Assembly: GCF_017743735.1 (NCBI RefSeq)
Contig: NZ_JAGHRO010000008.1
Location: 62,001-126,000, forward strand
Direction: 5' to 3'
Length of the DNA: 64,000 nucleotides
DNA from: Shimia sp. R9_2
Lineage (GTDB): Bacteria > Pseudomonadota > Alphaproteobacteria > Rhodobacterales > Rhodobacteraceae
The notes beneath the pieces were generated by a model that was not told the origin of the DNA, did no database searches, and saw nothing but the letters and a program-made list of their open reading frames with translations. Position numbers and translations under genes: made by a program. Of the stretch, positions 18,912-28,732 are shown piece by piece (position 1 is the first letter of the stretch; every line of letters begins with the position of its first letter).

Positions 18912-19315
18912 GTGTCATTTCCCTCTTTTTCCGCCAGAACCTCCTGCACGATTTCCATCGCGCGGGTGGTGGCGGGAATACCGGCGAACATCGACATCTG
19001 GCCGATGGTCTCCACGATTTCTTGTTTTGTGGCCTCTGCTTCTACCAGATGGCGGACCGTCAGGCGCATTTGCGCGTCTGCCTGTGCCCCCAGCATGGTG
19101 AGCGCCCCCAGCGTCAGCAGAAGGCGGGTTTTGGCATCCAGCCCGCCCTGATTGATGGTGTTGCCAAAGAACATTTCCATCACGTCCTTGGGCATGGTGG
19201 GCCAGAGCGCCTCAAACCCTTTGGGCGTGAAGCTCTCCAGCGCCGGATTGAAGGCTTTCGCCATCTCCTGATACTGGGCGAACATCGCCTGATACGGGTT
19301 TTTGCTGTCGCTCAT
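18908..19315 (-). CDS. Carboxymuconolactone decarboxylase-like (AhpD superfamily) protein inside nuo
   Basis: 135 aa, all-helical, with the CMD fold pattern '[60 protein letters not shown]'. Enzymes of this superfamily are gamma-carboxymuconolactone decarboxylases or AhpD-type peroxidases. The CxxC redox pair of AhpD is absent and the protein has no cysteine at all, so a peroxidase role is unlikely. It lies between nuoI (17-bp gap) and nuoJ (4-bp overlap), so it is co-translated with complex I. Its role is unknown; an assembly or accessory function is an inference from context only. Confidence 0.85.
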   Translation of the reverse strand: MSDSKNPYQAMFAQYQEMAKAFNPALESFTPKGFEALWPTMPKDVMEMFFGNTINQGGLDAKTRLLLTLGALTMLGAQADAQMRLTVRHLVEAEATKQEIVETIGQMSMFAGIPATTRAMEIVQEVLAEKEGNDT

Positions 19316-19332
19316 GGTCCTGTGATCCTCAC

Positions 19333-19827
19333 TCAGCGATAGGGGGCATCAATTTCGAGGTTGCGGGCAATTTCCGCTTCCCAGCGGGCGCCGTTCTCAA
19401 GGAGTTTCTCCTTGTCATAAAACAGCTCTTCGCGGGTCTCGGTGGCAAATTCGAAGTTGGGCCCTTCGACAATGGCATCCACTGGGCAGGCTTCCTGACA
19501 GAAGCCGCAGTAGATGCATTTGGTCATGTCGATGTCATAACGGGTGGTGCGGCGGGAACCGTCGTCACGCGGCTCCGCATCAATGGTGATGGCCTGCGCC
19601 GGACAGATCGCTTCGCAGAGTTTGCAGGCAATGCAGCGCTCTTCGCCGTTTGGATAGCGCCGCAGGGCGTGCTCGCCACGGAAGCGGGGCGACAGAGGGC
19701 CTTTTTCATGCGGATAGTTCACGGTGGCCTTGGGTTTGAAGAAATACTTCATGCCCAGTTTGAAACCGCCAATGAAATCCTTGAGCAGGAAGTAGCCGGC
19801 AGCGCGTTTATAGTCGATTGCCGTCAT
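19333..19827 (-). CDS. nuoI: NADH-quinone oxidoreductase subunit I
   Basis: 164 aa from ATG 19827 ([12 protein letters not shown]). The open frame continues upstream but overlaps nuoH. It is an eight-iron ferredoxin-like subunit with two CxxCxxCxxxCP motifs: C65-C68-C71-C75 and C104-C107-C110-C114, binding clusters N6a and N6b that pass electrons toward N2. It sits at the junction of peripheral and membrane arms. The start codon immediately follows the nuoH stop. Confidence 0.97.
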   Translation of the reverse strand: MTAIDYKRAAGYFLLKDFIGGFKLGMKYFFKPKATVNYPHEKGPLSPRFRGEHALRRYPNGEERCIACKLCEAICPAQAITIDAEPRDDGSRRTTRYDIDMTKCIYCGFCQEACPVDAIVEGPNFEFATETREELFYDKEKLLENGARWEAEIARNLEIDAPYR

Positions 19828-19828
19828 A

Positions 19829-20869
19829 TCAGCCTCCAATCGCCCAGCGGGCGTAAGCGCCGCCGAAGAGTTCGAATTTTGCGAGGAACGCCACCAGAAC
19901 AACCCAAGCCAGAGACATCGGCAGGAAGACCTTCCAACCAATGCGCATCAGCTGGTCGTAGCGGTAGCGCGGGGTGATGGCCTTCACCATCGAGAAGATG
20001 AAGAAGACAAAGCAGATCTTGGCAAACATCCAGAAGATGCCATCGGGCAGGAAATTCACCGGGGAGAGCCAGCCGCCGAGAAACAGCAGCGACACGAGGG
20101 CACACATCAGAACGATGGCCACATATTCGCCGATCATGAACAGCAGGAACGGCGTGGAGCTGTATTCTACCTGATAGCCTGCAACCAGCTCGGATTCCGC
20201 TTCGGGCAGGTCAAACGGCGGGCGGTTGGTTTCCGCCATGGCCGAGATCAGGAAGAGGAAGAGCATCGGGAAATGTGGCAGCCAATACCAGCTGAGCGCG
20301 CCGTATTTGCCGTCTTGCGCGTTCACGATGTCGCCGAAGTTCATGGAGCCAGTGGTGATGATCACCCCAATGATGATCAGGCCCAGCGACACCTCATAAG
20401 AAATCATCTGCGCCGCAGAGCGCAGGGAGCCGAGGAACGGGTATTTGGAGTTGGAGGCCCAACCGCCCATGATGACGCCGTAGACCTCTAGCGAACTGAT
20501 CGCCATGACGTAAAGAATGGCGACGTTGAGGTCAGAGACCACCCAGCCGTCATTAAAAGGGATCACCGCCCAGGCAATCAGCGCCATCACGAGGCTGACC
20601 ATAGGCGCAAGCAGGAAGACCGCCTTGTCTGCACCCGCCGGATAAACGATCTCTTTCACCGCGTATTTGATGAAATCCGCGAAACTTTGCAGCAGACCGA
20701 AGGTGCCCACCACGTTGGGCCCCCGGCGCAGCTGGACAGCGGCCCAGATTTTCCGGTCCGCATAGAGCAGGAACGCCAAGGCGACCAAAAGCGGCACAAC
20801 AACCAAAAGCACCTGCCCAAGTGTCAGGAGGAAGATGCCGAGGTATGTGGTGGTAAAGAAATCAGTCAT
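19829..20869 (-). CDS. nuoH: NADH-quinone oxidoreductase subunit H
   Basis: 346 aa with about eight membrane helices. Signature segments '[31 protein letters not shown]' and '[27 protein letters not shown]' form the quinone-access chamber and first proton channel. Start ATG 20869. A 138-aa lipoprotein gene ends 6 bp upstream, and nuoI follows immediately. Confidence 0.97.
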   Translation of the reverse strand: MTDFFTTTYLGIFLLTLGQVLLVVVPLLVALAFLLYADRKIWAAVQLRRGPNVVGTFGLLQSFADFIKYAVKEIVYPAGADKAVFLLAPMVSLVMALIAWAVIPFNDGWVVSDLNVAILYVMAISSLEVYGVIMGGWASNSKYPFLGSLRSAAQMISYEVSLGLIIIGVIITTGSMNFGDIVNAQDGKYGALSWYWLPHFPMLFLFLISAMAETNRPPFDLPEAESELVAGYQVEYSSTPFLLFMIGEYVAIVLMCALVSLLFLGGWLSPVNFLPDGIFWMFAKICFVFFIFSMVKAITPRYRYDQLMRIGWKVFLPMSLAWVVLVAFLAKFELFGGAYARWAIGG

Positions 20870-20875
20870 GGGTCC

Positions 20876-21292
20876 TCACACCGTAGGTATTCCGTTTTCT
20901 TCGCAGTTCGCGACGATGACTTCGGCGTCGATCGTTTTGAGACCACGGGGCAGCGCCGGGGAGATGGTGTAAACCGCATCCCCCTTCCAAAGACCGCCCT
21001 GATTGTCTGTTGTTGTGCGCACGTGGCGGGCAAAGCCAAAGCCACGGATCAGCGTATATTGCGCGGCGGCGCATTCGGCATAATCATGCACGTCATCCGC
21101 ATCCCGCGCGCCGGTCATGGCAACGTGGAAATTCACCAGATCCCCTTCCAGAAGCCGCGTGTCCACCCCCTGATAGTCGGGGACAAAAGCGGTCTCTCCA
21201 CGGCTCACATCCGTGCCCGATTGCGGGGCACAGGCCGCAAGCCCTGTGACACAGGCCGCTGCAAGCGTGATATGGAGAGAAAGGCGTGTCAT
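20876..21292 (-). CDS. Putative lipoprotein between nuoG and nuoH
   Basis: 138 aa. The N-terminus has a lipoprotein signal peptide: a basic start, a hydrophobic core and lipobox LAAC, with the lipidated Cys21. The mature part (from 'APQSGTDVSRGE') has a short acidic region and a C-terminal beta-like segment ending 'VIVANCEENGIPTV', with two further cysteines that could form a disulphide. It is not a core complex I subunit and no family was recognised. It is tightly packed between nuoG (7 bp) and nuoH (6 bp), so it is co-expressed. Periplasmic anchoring at the inner or outer membrane is predicted from the signal only. Confidence 0.75.
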   Translation of the reverse strand: MTRLSLHITLAAACVTGLAACAPQSGTDVSRGETAFVPDYQGVDTRLLEGDLVNFHVAMTGARDADDVHDYAECAAAQYTLIRGFGFARHVRTTTDNQGGLWKGDAVYTISPALPRGLKTIDAEVIVANCEENGIPTV

Positions 21293-21299
21293 CCTGTGC

Positions 21300-23318
21300 T
21301 TATTCCGCCGCGATCTGTTCTGAGCCGCGGGCCTTGGCGGTGGCGGAAAGCTCCGCCATCAGCGCGCTGGCGCGGGCAATTGGGTTTGTGAGATAGAAGT
21401 CTTTCACCGCTGGCAGGAAGGTCGCCTTGCCAAGGGGGCCAGCATCAATCGCGGCCACTTCATTTTCCGCAACCTGATCAATTTTGCCGAGATGCGGAAC
21501 CTCTTTGATCAGCGACTGACGCAATTGTGCCAGCGAGTCATAGGGCAAAGTCGCCTCCACCTCAGCGCTGAGCGCACGCAGGATGGCCCAGTTTTCTTTG
21601 GCCTGACCGGGCGCAAAACCGGCGCGCATGGCGAGCTGTGGGCGTCCTTCGGTGTTTACAAAGAGGCCGTTTTCTTCGGTGTATGCGGCGGCAGGCAGGA
21701 TCACATCGGCGCGGTGCGCGCCGCGATCCCCGTGGCTGCCCTGATAGATCACAAAGGCACCGGCGTCGATTTCGACCTCATCCGCACCCAGATTATAGAT
21801 CACTTCCGCACCGTCGATGGCCGCGTCCATGCCGCCTTCGGTGACCGCGCCCACATCCATGGCACCGACGCGCGCAGCGGCGTTATGCAGGACCAGCAGT
21901 TTGCTGTTGGATTTCTCTGCGGCCTCAAGCGCGGCGGCCAGCACAGCCAGACCATCGGCTTCGCGCAGCGCGCCTTGGCCCACGATCACAATCGACGGCG
22001 CGTCTTTCACCTTGTCAAAATCATGCTGGGTGAGATCGGCCAGTGCGGCACGATCAGAGCCCATATGAGCATACTCGTAAGTCAGATCCACAGCCGGACC
22101 GATCAAGCCTACCTGCGCGCCCTTGAGCCAGGCTTTGCGGATGCGGGCATTCAGCACCGGCGCTTCTTCACGCGGGTTGGTGCCGATCAGCTGGATGAAC
22201 TTGGCATCCTCGATGTCTTCGATGGTGGCTGTGCCCACATAAGCGCCGCGATTGCCAATGGGCAGGCGCGCGTTGTCGGTGCGGCATTCCACGTTGCCAT
22301 CCAGACTCTGAACCAGTTGCTTCAGCGCGAAAGCCGCCTCAACCGGCACCAGATCCCCGATGAGACCGGCCAACTTTTTGCCCTTCATCGCGGCGGCGGC
22401 GGCAGACAGGGCCTCCCCCCATGTGGCAGGCTTCAGTTTGCCATCTACGCGCACATATGGCTGATCGAGACGCTGGCGGCGCAGGCCGTCCCAGACAAAG
22501 CGGGTTTTGTCGGAAATCCACTCTTCGTTCACGCCATCATGGTTGCGCGGAAGGATGCGCATCACTTCGCGCCCCTTTGTGTCGACGCGGATGTTGGAGC
22601 CAAGCGCGTCCATCACGTCGATGGTTTCTGTCTTGGTCAACTCCCACGGACGCGCGGTAAAGCTGTAAGGCTTGGAGGTCAGCGCGCCAACCGGGCAGAG
22701 ATCAATGATGTTGCCCTGCAGGTTGCTGTCCAGCGTTTCGTTCAGGTAGCTGGTGATTTCCGCATCCTCACCACGCCCGGTCTGGCCCATCTGGGTGATG
22801 CCCGCGACCTCGGTGGTGAAACGCACACAGCGCGTGCAGGAAATACAGCGCGTCATGGTGGTGGCCACAAGCGGGCCGAGGTTCAGATCGTCCACCGCGC
22901 GTTTGGGCTCGCGGAAGCGGTTTTCACTGATACCGTAGGCCATGGCCTGATCCTGAAGGTCACATTCGCCCCCCTGATCGCAGATCGGGCAATCCAGCGG
23001 GTGGTTGATGAGCATGAACTCCATCACCCCCTCACGCGCCTTTTTGACCATGGGCGAGTTGGTTTTCACCACCGGTGGCTGGCCTTCCGGTCCCGGGCGC
23101 AGATCGCGCACCTGCATGGCGCATGACGCGGCAGGTTTGGGTGGGCCGCCAACAACCTCCACAAGGCACATCCGACAGTTGCCCGCAATCGACAGGCGCT
23201 CGTGGTAGCAGAAACGCGGTATTTCGATCCCGGCCACTTCGCAGGCCTGGATCAGGGTCATCGCGCTCTCTACCTCGACTTCGGTGTCGTCGATGATGAT
23301 CTTGCGGAGGTCAGACAT
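21300..23318 (-). CDS. nuoG: NADH-quinone oxidoreductase subunit G
   Basis: 672 aa, close to the mitochondrial 75-kDa subunit and shorter than E. coli NuoG. The N-terminal [2Fe-2S] ferredoxin domain has '[15 protein letters not shown]', followed by the His-Cys cluster region '[19 protein letters not shown]' and further '[10 protein letters not shown]' and 'CPVGALTS' motifs for clusters N1b, N4 and N5. A molybdopterin-oxidoreductase-like domain, without cofactor, fills the rest. It passes electrons along the peripheral arm. It is preceded by the DUF5333-like gene after 3 bp and followed by the lipoprotein gene. Confidence 0.97.
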   Translation of the reverse strand: MSDLRKIIIDDTEVEVESAMTLIQACEVAGIEIPRFCYHERLSIAGNCRMCLVEVVGGPPKPAASCAMQVRDLRPGPEGQPPVVKTNSPMVKKAREGVMEFMLINHPLDCPICDQGGECDLQDQAMAYGISENRFREPKRAVDDLNLGPLVATTMTRCISCTRCVRFTTEVAGITQMGQTGRGEDAEITSYLNETLDSNLQGNIIDLCPVGALTSKPYSFTARPWELTKTETIDVMDALGSNIRVDTKGREVMRILPRNHDGVNEEWISDKTRFVWDGLRRQRLDQPYVRVDGKLKPATWGEALSAAAAAMKGKKLAGLIGDLVPVEAAFALKQLVQSLDGNVECRTDNARLPIGNRGAYVGTATIEDIEDAKFIQLIGTNPREEAPVLNARIRKAWLKGAQVGLIGPAVDLTYEYAHMGSDRAALADLTQHDFDKVKDAPSIVIVGQGALREADGLAVLAAALEAAEKSNSKLLVLHNAAARVGAMDVGAVTEGGMDAAIDGAEVIYNLGADEVEIDAGAFVIYQGSHGDRGAHRADVILPAAAYTEENGLFVNTEGRPQLAMRAGFAPGQAKENWAILRALSAEVEATLPYDSLAQLRQSLIKEVPHLGKIDQVAENEVAAIDAGPLGKATFLPAVKDFYLTNPIARASALMAELSATAKARGSEQIAAE

Positions 23319-23321
23319 GGC

Positions 23322-23726
23322 TTACTTCGCCCTCAAATACACGCCGATCTGGCTGTTTCGTTCGATTTCGGCGCGCCCCAACGCACAGAAAGTTTCCGGA
23401 TTGTCGTAGCTGGCGCCCTTGTGTTTGAAATAGGCCTCGCCACGGGCACGCATGCGCGCCTTCTCGTCGTCAGAGTCCAGAAAAGACTGGATTTCCTCGT
23501 TGGTGTAGCCCAGCTGGCGCGCCTTACGGACAAGCGCCCAGCCGTCGGTCGCGCCTTTGAGCTTGCGCCCCTCAAGGCTGTCACAGACATCAGCAATCTC
23601 AAAGGCAACCAACGCCCAGTAAAGCGGCTCGTAGATCTCTTTCACATCCCGCAGCGATGGTTTGGCCGAGGCCCCTCCCGCGAGAACGAGACTTCCCAAG
23701 ACAACAGCAGACATCAGACGTTTCAT
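23322..23726 (-). CDS. Secreted DUF5333-like protein in nuo operon
   Basis: 134 aa from ATG 23726. A longer upstream frame is open but carries no signal and overlaps the next upstream gene. The first 20 or so residues are a Sec signal peptide ending AGGASA. The mature protein is helical, with two cysteines in the segments 'ADVCDSLEGRK' and 'ETFCALGRAEI', probably forming a disulphide. This pattern fits a Rhodobacterales-restricted family of unknown function that I tentatively identify as DUF5333. It lies between the lipoprotein gene and nuoG (3-bp gap), so it is co-expressed with complex I. Predicted location is the periplasm. Confidence 0.75.
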   Translation of the reverse strand: MKRLMSAVVLGSLVLAGGASAKPSLRDVKEIYEPLYWALVAFEIADVCDSLEGRKLKGATDGWALVRKARQLGYTNEEIQSFLDSDDEKARMRARGEAYFKHKGASYDNPETFCALGRAEIERNSQIGVYLRAK

Positions 23727-23829
23727 GCGCACACTCCTTTTGCACAGGCAAAGCGATCCTTTGCCAAGCTGCACAGAGCGGCGGAGGGGTCTGTTAGGCA
23801 ATAACAGCCCGCATATGTCTGATATCCGA

Positions 23830-24213
23830 TCAAGGGCGACAGAACCCTTCCAGCGTGATTTTGTCGTCCACCGGAATGATGGTGTCATCCTCCGGGCCAA
23901 CCAGCCAATCCACGTTTGTCGTTCCATATTCTGCGATACAGTATTTGAACGCCTCATATTCCCCCGCCTGACGCGCGCCGAGCAGGCTTTGATTGGCGCG
24001 TGCAACGGTGACAGAAAAATGATCGCGCGTATCCCGCGACACTTTGTTGGCTTTGGCTTTGTAGCTGTACCCGTCAAAGGTCACGCGGTCGCGCTTGCTG
24101 CGGAAACTGTCCCGAAACGCCTCGCCACAGCCAGACAGGGCGGTGGCCGCCACAAGGATCATCAGAACCTTGGCACGTGGTGATTTCAGAGAGGTCTTCA
24201 TAGTTAAGTCCAT
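23830..24213 (-). CDS. Putative lipoprotein downstream of nuoF
   Basis: 127 aa if started at ATG 24213, which has GGAG about 10 nt upstream. ATG 24201 (MKTSLKS) is an alternative. The N-terminus is a lipoprotein signal (basic stretch, hydrophobic core, lipobox LSGC). The mature part begins 'GEAFRDSFRSKRDRVTFDGYSYKAKANKVSRDTRDHF' and contains 'YCIAEYGTTNVDW' and 'LEGFC', giving two more cysteines. It resembles small Rhodobacterales lipoproteins of unknown function. It starts 7 bp after the nuoF stop, and a gap of about 100 bp separates it from the DUF5333-like gene. Not a core complex I subunit. Confidence 0.7.
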   Translation of the reverse strand: MDLTMKTSLKSPRAKVLMILVAATALSGCGEAFRDSFRSKRDRVTFDGYSYKAKANKVSRDTRDHFSVTVARANQSLLGARQAGEYEAFKYCIAEYGTTNVDWLVGPEDDTIIPVDDKITLEGFCRP

Positions 24214-24220
24214 TGCTCGT

Positions 24221-25519
24221 TTACTCCGCCGCCAATGCGCCCATACGGCCGGTTTTATTGGCTTTGATGCGGTCTTCGATTTCGCCACGGAAGTTGCGGA
24301 TGAGGCCCTGGATCGGCCATGCGGCTGCGTCGCCAAGGGCGCAGATGGTGTGGCCTTCAACCTGTTTGGTCACATCCCACAGCATGTCGATCTCTTCGAC
24401 ATCCGCTTTGCCCTGCACCAGACGGTCCATGACGCGCATCATCCAGCCGGTGCCTTCGCGGCACGGTGTGCATTGGCCGCAGCTTTCATGTTTGTAAAAT
24501 TTGGACAGGCGCCAGATCGCTTTGATGATGTCGGTCTGCTTGTCCATCACGATCACGGCGGCGGTGCCAAGACCGGAGCCCAGATCGTTGCGCAGGTAGT
24601 CAAAATCCATGATCGCGTCGCGCATGTTTTCGCCGCGCACACAAGGCACGGAGGAGCCGCCCGGGATCACCGCCAAGAGATTGTCCCACCCGCCGCGAAT
24701 GCCGCCGCAGTGCTTTTCGATCAGCTCCTCAAAGGAGATCGACATGGCCTCTTCGACGACGCAGGGGTTGTTCACGTGACCGGAGATCGCAAAAAGCTTG
24801 GTGCCGGCGTTGTTCGGACGACCAAAACCGGCAAACCACTCAGCGCCACGGCGCAGGATGGTGGGCACCACCGCGATGGATTCCACGTTGTTCACCGTTG
24901 TTGGGCAGCCATACAGCCCCGCGCCCGCCGGGAAGGGCGGCTTCATGCGTGGCATGCCTTTTTTGCCCTCAAGGCTTTCGATCAGCGCGGTCTCTTCGCC
25001 GCAGATATAGGCACCAGCGCCGTGATGCAGGAAGACGTCAAAATCCCAACCGGAACCAGCGGCGTTTTTGCCAAGCAGGCCCGCATCATAGGCTTCGTCA
25101 ATTGCGGCCTGCAGGGCCTCACGTTCCCGAATATATTCGCCGCGCAGGTAGATGTAGCAAGTGTGGGCGTTCATCGCGAAAGAGGCGATCAGCGCGCCTT
25201 CGATCAGCGTGTGCGGATCATGGCGCATGATTTCGCGGTCTTTGCAGGTGCCGGGCTCGGATTCATCGGCGTTGATCACCAGATAGGCCGGACGCCCGTC
25301 GCTTTCCTTGGGCATAAAGGACCATTTCAGACCGGTCGGGAAGCCCGCGCCACCGCGTCCGCGCAGACCGGAGGCTTTCATGGTGTCAATGATCGCATCG
25401 CGCCCCTGCTGGATCAGCTTGGCTGTGCCATCCCAATGGCCACGCGCCTGCGCGCCTTTGAGCGTGCGATCATGCATGCCATAGAGGTTCGTAAAGATAC
25501 GGTCCTGATCTTTGAGCAT
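24221..25519 (-). CDS. nuoF: NADH-quinone oxidoreductase subunit F
   Basis: 432 aa from ATG 25519 ([11 protein letters not shown]), chosen because AAGG lies 7 nt upstream and homologues start here. It binds FMN and [17 protein letters not shown] (54-66) and '[19 protein letters not shown]', plus the N3 [4Fe-4S] motif '[12 protein letters not shown]' with a distal Cys. It catalyses NADH oxidation at the tip of the peripheral arm. A 74-aa membrane protein precedes it by 4 bp. Confidence 0.97.
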   Translation of the reverse strand: MLKDQDRIFTNLYGMHDRTLKGAQARGHWDGTAKLIQQGRDAIIDTMKASGLRGRGGAGFPTGLKWSFMPKESDGRPAYLVINADESEPGTCKDREIMRHDPHTLIEGALIASFAMNAHTCYIYLRGEYIREREALQAAIDEAYDAGLLGKNAAGSGWDFDVFLHHGAGAYICGEETALIESLEGKKGMPRMKPPFPAGAGLYGCPTTVNNVESIAVVPTILRRGAEWFAGFGRPNNAGTKLFAISGHVNNPCVVEEAMSISFEELIEKHCGGIRGGWDNLLAVIPGGSSVPCVRGENMRDAIMDFDYLRNDLGSGLGTAAVIVMDKQTDIIKAIWRLSKFYKHESCGQCTPCREGTGWMMRVMDRLVQGKADVEEIDMLWDVTKQVEGHTICALGDAAAWPIQGLIRNFRGEIEDRIKANKTGRMGALAAE

Positions 25520-25523
25520 CCCG

Positions 25524-25748
25524 TTACCTTTCGTCTGTCTGACGCGCACGCCAGATATTGAAGATCATCACAATGGCGAAGACAAACCCCGCCAGAGCAA
25601 TCAGATCGAGCAGGCCGCGTGTCCGTTGGGACAGCTCAAGCCAATTGCCGATCAGAATGGCCAAAATCCAGTACACACCTGTACCAGCAATCACGAGCGC
25701 GGCCTTGCGCCCGGCTTTTGCCGAAGGGGTCTGGGTTTGGGCCGCCAT
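25524..25748 (-). CDS. Small two-helix membrane protein (DUF5337-like) between nuoE and nuoF
   Basis: 74 aa. A basic N-terminal tail (KAGRK) is followed by two hydrophobic helices (about 18-36 and 46-64) and a charged end (WRARQTDER). It matches in size, topology and position a Rhodobacterales-restricted family that I tentatively identify as DUF5337, regularly found beside nuoE/nuoF. It starts 3 bp after nuoE and ends 4 bp before nuoF, so co-expression is certain in outline. No catalytic residues are visible. A role as small accessory or assembly component of complex I is inference. Confidence 0.8.
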   Translation of the reverse strand: MAAQTQTPSAKAGRKAALVIAGTGVYWILAILIGNWLELSQRTRGLLDLIALAGFVFAIVMIFNIWRARQTDER

Positions 25749-25751
25749 GAC

Positions 25752-26876
25752 TTAATCCTCGTATACGTCGCCTTTGGCGACTTTTTTGGAGAATTCTGTT
25801 TCACCACCCTCAGCAAGCAGCTTGGCTTGCTCGACCCAGCCGTCGCGTTCGATGCGGCCTTTGAACGACAGTTTGTCGTCCATCTCGGCGATGTCGTCAG
25901 CAGTCCAGCCCGCGATCTGGGCAAAGGTTGTCACACCCGCATCATGCAGCTTTTTCTCCAGCGCCGGGCCAACGCCCTTGAGCTGTTTGAGATCATCGGC
26001 GGCATCCGCCGTGGCTACTTTCTTGGCTTTGGCCTTGGGCTTGGACGCTTTTTTCTCAGCCTTCTGATCCGCTTTCTTGGCCTCTTCGGCCTGTTTGGCG
26101 GCGGGCTTGGGCGTTGGCGCCGGTTTGGGCGGCTGGCCTTCTGCGGCGCGTCCGGCAACCACACCGTCTTTGCCCACCCATGGGATCAGAACAGGCACTT
26201 CGGTGCCGTCGATGCGCTTGATGGAATCGCCGAGATCCGTGGCAAGCTGCACGGAGGCGTTATACTGCGTCTGGCCGCTGTCATAGTCTTTCAAACTGGT
26301 CAGACCGGAGAGCGGCTCGGCAGCGTAGCGCCCGTTTTGCGGACCCGGGGTCGGAACATTGCCAGCGGCCATGTCATCGAGCATCTGGGCAAAGCCCTCG
26401 GCGGTCAGATCCTCAAAGTAGTCTTTGCCAATCTGCGCCATGGGCGCGTTGGTGCAGGCCCCGAGACATTCGACCTCTTCCCAAGAGAATTTGCCGTCTG
26501 CTGACAGCTCATGCGGCTTGGCCGCGATCTTCTCTTTGCAGACCGCGATCAGATCTTCTGCGCCGCAGATCATGCAGGAAGTGGTGCCGCAAATCTGGAT
26601 ATGGGCGACAGAGCCCACCGGCTGCAACTGGAACATGAAGTAAAAGGACGCGACCTCGAGCACGCGCATGTAAGCCATGCCAAGCATATCGGCGACGGCC
26701 TCAATCGCGGGTTTGGTCAGCCAGCCTTCTTGTTCCTGCGCGCGCCACAGCAGAGGGATCACCGCAGAGGCCTGACGGCCGTCCGGATATTTGGTGATCT
26801 GCGCCTCAGCCCAGGTCTGGTTGGCAGCGGTGAAAGCGAAGCTTTCGGGTTGTTCGTGGTGAAGGCGTCTGAGCAT
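25752..26876 (-). CDS. nuoE: NADH-quinone oxidoreductase subunit E with C-terminal helix-hairpin-helix extension
   Basis: 374 aa from ATG 26876, directly after the upstream stop (TAACATG). Residues 1-170 are the thioredoxin-like NuoE, with N1a [2Fe-2S] ligands C96, C101, C137 and C141. Ordinary NuoE is 160-240 aa. This one continues with a middle segment, a Lys/Ala/Pro-rich linker (about 248-295) and a helix-hairpin-helix-type domain (296-374, starting [15 protein letters not shown]). Such tails are seen on NuoE of related alphaproteobacteria and resemble domains used for protein or nucleic-acid contacts. The role of the tail in complex I is unknown. Confidence 0.95.
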   Translation of the reverse strand: MLRRLHHEQPESFAFTAANQTWAEAQITKYPDGRQASAVIPLLWRAQEQEGWLTKPAIEAVADMLGMAYMRVLEVASFYFMFQLQPVGSVAHIQICGTTSCMICGAEDLIAVCKEKIAAKPHELSADGKFSWEEVECLGACTNAPMAQIGKDYFEDLTAEGFAQMLDDMAAGNVPTPGPQNGRYAAEPLSGLTSLKDYDSGQTQYNASVQLATDLGDSIKRIDGTEVPVLIPWVGKDGVVAGRAAEGQPPKPAPTPKPAAKQAEEAKKADQKAEKKASKPKAKAKKVATADAADDLKQLKGVGPALEKKLHDAGVTTFAQIAGWTADDIAEMDDKLSFKGRIERDGWVEQAKLLAEGGETEFSKKVAKGDVYED

Positions 26877-26877
26877 G

Positions 26878-27357
26878 TTATTCAGCGTCCTCTTTGCCAA
26901 GCGGAAGGGTCATATTGCAATTTAGCAAAACTAGATCAGTGTTTGGTATTCGAGACAACTCAGCCATTTTGCTGCCAGGCTGCATGAGGTCGTACATACC
27001 GTTAAAGAGCGTCGGGCAAACGTCATACAGAAATTTGTAGAGCGGATCGCCTTGCGTCTCCAAAATTTTGAACACCGCTTTGGTTGTTCCTGCGCCAAGC
27101 GTCGTCACGGATACATCTGAGGTACCGAGCCCGTTCGGTTTCTGAAAACTCATCCCCGCATCACAGCTTCCAAAATCACCCACTGAAAAATCCAGAGACC
27201 CTCCTAGTTGGCTTTCATTAAGGGCACACCGCATGAAGGCCTGCGACGTTGGGACTTGAATTTGTTGCGCTTCCGCGCGGGTCCACATGCCTTCCGCAAG
27301 TAGTAGCGCAAACCCCAAAGCCAAAAACAGAAGAGATCGTAGTTGTGTCAAATTCAC
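26878..27357 (-). CDS. Secreted four-cysteine protein of unknown function between nuoD and nuoE
   Basis: 159 aa. Residues 1-30 form a Sec signal peptide with cleavage predicted near AEA-QQ. The mature protein has four cysteines in the segments 'MRCALNE', 'GSCDAGM', 'DVCPTLF' and 'LNCNMTL', which suggests two disulphides in the periplasm. No family was recognised. It overlaps nuoD by 4 bp and its stop is one base before the nuoE start, so it is fully embedded in the operon. Codon and base use look less GC-rich than its neighbours, hinting at later insertion. A function cannot be assigned. Confidence 0.7.
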   Translation of the reverse strand: MNLTQLRSLLFLALGFALLLAEGMWTRAEAQQIQVPTSQAFMRCALNESQLGGSLDFSVGDFGSCDAGMSFQKPNGLGTSDVSVTTLGAGTTKAVFKILETQGDPLYKFLYDVCPTLFNGMYDLMQPGSKMAELSRIPNTDLVLLNCNMTLPLGKEDAE

Positions 27358-28577
27358 CGATCAATCTCCCCGAACACGATGTCCATGGTGCCGATGATGG
27401 CGGCGACATCGGCGAGTTGGTGGCCGGTGGCGATGTGATCCATCGCTTGCAGATGCAGATAGCCCGGCGCGCGCAGCTTGGCGCGGTAGGGTTTGTTGGT
27501 GCCATCCGCCACCATATAGACGCCAAATTCGCCTTTGGGTGCTTCGACAGCGGCGTAGACCTCACCGGCAGGCACGTGGAAGCCTTCGGTGTACAGCTTG
27601 AAGTGGTGGATCAGGCTTTCCATCGAGGTTTTCATGTCACCGCGTTTGGGCGGGGTCAGCTTGCCGCGCGACAGCACGTCGCCGGTGGCTTCGCGCAGCT
27701 TCACAATGGCCTGGCGCATGATGCTGACCGATTGGCGCATCTCTTCCATGCGCATCAGGTAGCGGTCATAGCAGTCGCCGTTTTTGCCAACCGGGATCTG
27801 GAATTCAAACTCGTTGTAGCACTCATAAGGCTGCGCGCGGCGCAGGTCCCATGCCATGCCCACAGAGCGCGCCATCACACCGGACATGCCGTAATCCAGC
27901 ACGTCCTGCTCGGTCACGACGCCGATGTCGACGTTGCGCTGTTTGAAAATCCGGTTTTCGGTCAGCAGCTCGTCAATATCCGCGATCACCTGCGGGAACT
28001 CGATGGCCCATTCTTCGATGTCATCGACCAGCTTGTCGGGCAGATCCTGATGCACACCTCCAGGGCGGAAGTAGTTGGCGTGCAGACGCGCACCGCAGGC
28101 GCGCTCATAGAACACCATGAGCTTTTCGCGCTCTTCAAAACCCCAGAGCGGCGGGGTCAGTGCGCCGACATCCATCGCCTGAGTGGTGATGTTCATCAGG
28201 TGGTTCAGCACACGCCCGATTTCGCAGAACAGCACGCGAATGAGTTGAGCGCGGCGTGGCACTTCGGTGCCGGTCAGTTTTTCAATCGCCAGACACCATG
28301 CGTGCTCTTGGTTCATCGGCGCCACATAGTCGAGGCGGTCGAGATAGGGCAGGTTCTGCAGGTAGGTGCGGCTTTCCATCAGCTTTTCGGTGCCGCGGTG
28401 CAACAGACCCACGTGGGGGTCGCAGCGCTCTACGATTTCACCGTCGAGTTCCAGCACCAGGCGCAGCACGCCGTGAGCCGCCGGGTGTTGCGGGCCGAAG
28501 TTGATGTTGAAGTTGCGGATCTTCTGTTCGCCGCTCAGCGCATCCACGCTGCCGTCATCGAATTTGGAGCCGTCCAT
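27354..28577 (-). CDS. nuoD: NADH-quinone oxidoreductase subunit D
   Basis: 407 aa. The family start region '[26 protein letters not shown]' includes the conserved GPQHPAAHG, and '[15 protein letters not shown]' contributes the quinone-site Tyr/His region. NuoD is related to the large subunit of NiFe hydrogenases, but without the metal site, and forms the quinone pocket next to cluster N2 in NuoB. It starts at ATG 28577, sharing one base with the TGA of the 51-aa upstream gene (TGATG). Confidence 0.97.
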   Translation of the reverse strand: MDGSKFDDGSVDALSGEQKIRNFNINFGPQHPAAHGVLRLVLELDGEIVERCDPHVGLLHRGTEKLMESRTYLQNLPYLDRLDYVAPMNQEHAWCLAIEKLTGTEVPRRAQLIRVLFCEIGRVLNHLMNITTQAMDVGALTPPLWGFEEREKLMVFYERACGARLHANYFRPGGVHQDLPDKLVDDIEEWAIEFPQVIADIDELLTENRIFKQRNVDIGVVTEQDVLDYGMSGVMARSVGMAWDLRRAQPYECYNEFEFQIPVGKNGDCYDRYLMRMEEMRQSVSIMRQAIVKLREATGDVLSRGKLTPPKRGDMKTSMESLIHHFKLYTEGFHVPAGEVYAAVEAPKGEFGVYMVADGTNKPYRAKLRAPGYLHLQAMDHIATGHQLADVAAIIGTMDIVFGEIDR

Positions 28578-28732
28578 CAGCCGTTCTCCTTACTGTTCAC
28601 ATGCAGCTTTTTACGAGCAAAAACCCCTAGCCACACTAGCGCTCCAACTAGGACCAAAACTGGTGTCGCCAAAATCCCGAAGGAAACCGCGCAGCCCACT
28701 AGGTCATCTTCTACAAGACATTCCAAAGGCAT
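28577..28732 (-). CDS. 51-residue single-helix membrane protein between nuoC and nuoD
   Basis: 51 aa from ATG 28732. It has an acidic N-terminus ([10 protein letters not shown]), one hydrophobic helix of about 22 residues ([20 protein letters not shown]) and a basic tail ([14 protein letters not shown]). Its start shares a base with the nuoC stop (TAATG) and its stop shares a base with the nuoD start (TGATG). It is therefore coupled on both sides, which strongly supports that it is translated. The 18-codon extension upstream overlaps nuoC and is rejected. No homologous family was recognised. A small membrane accessory of complex I is possible. Confidence 0.65.
   Translation of the reverse strand: MPLECLVEDDLVGCAVSFGILATPVLVLVGALVWLGVFARKKLHVNSKENG

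Noticed and set aside
21492-23126. 544-codon open frame antisense to nuoG
   Set aside because: Shadow of nuoG with no recognisable domain.
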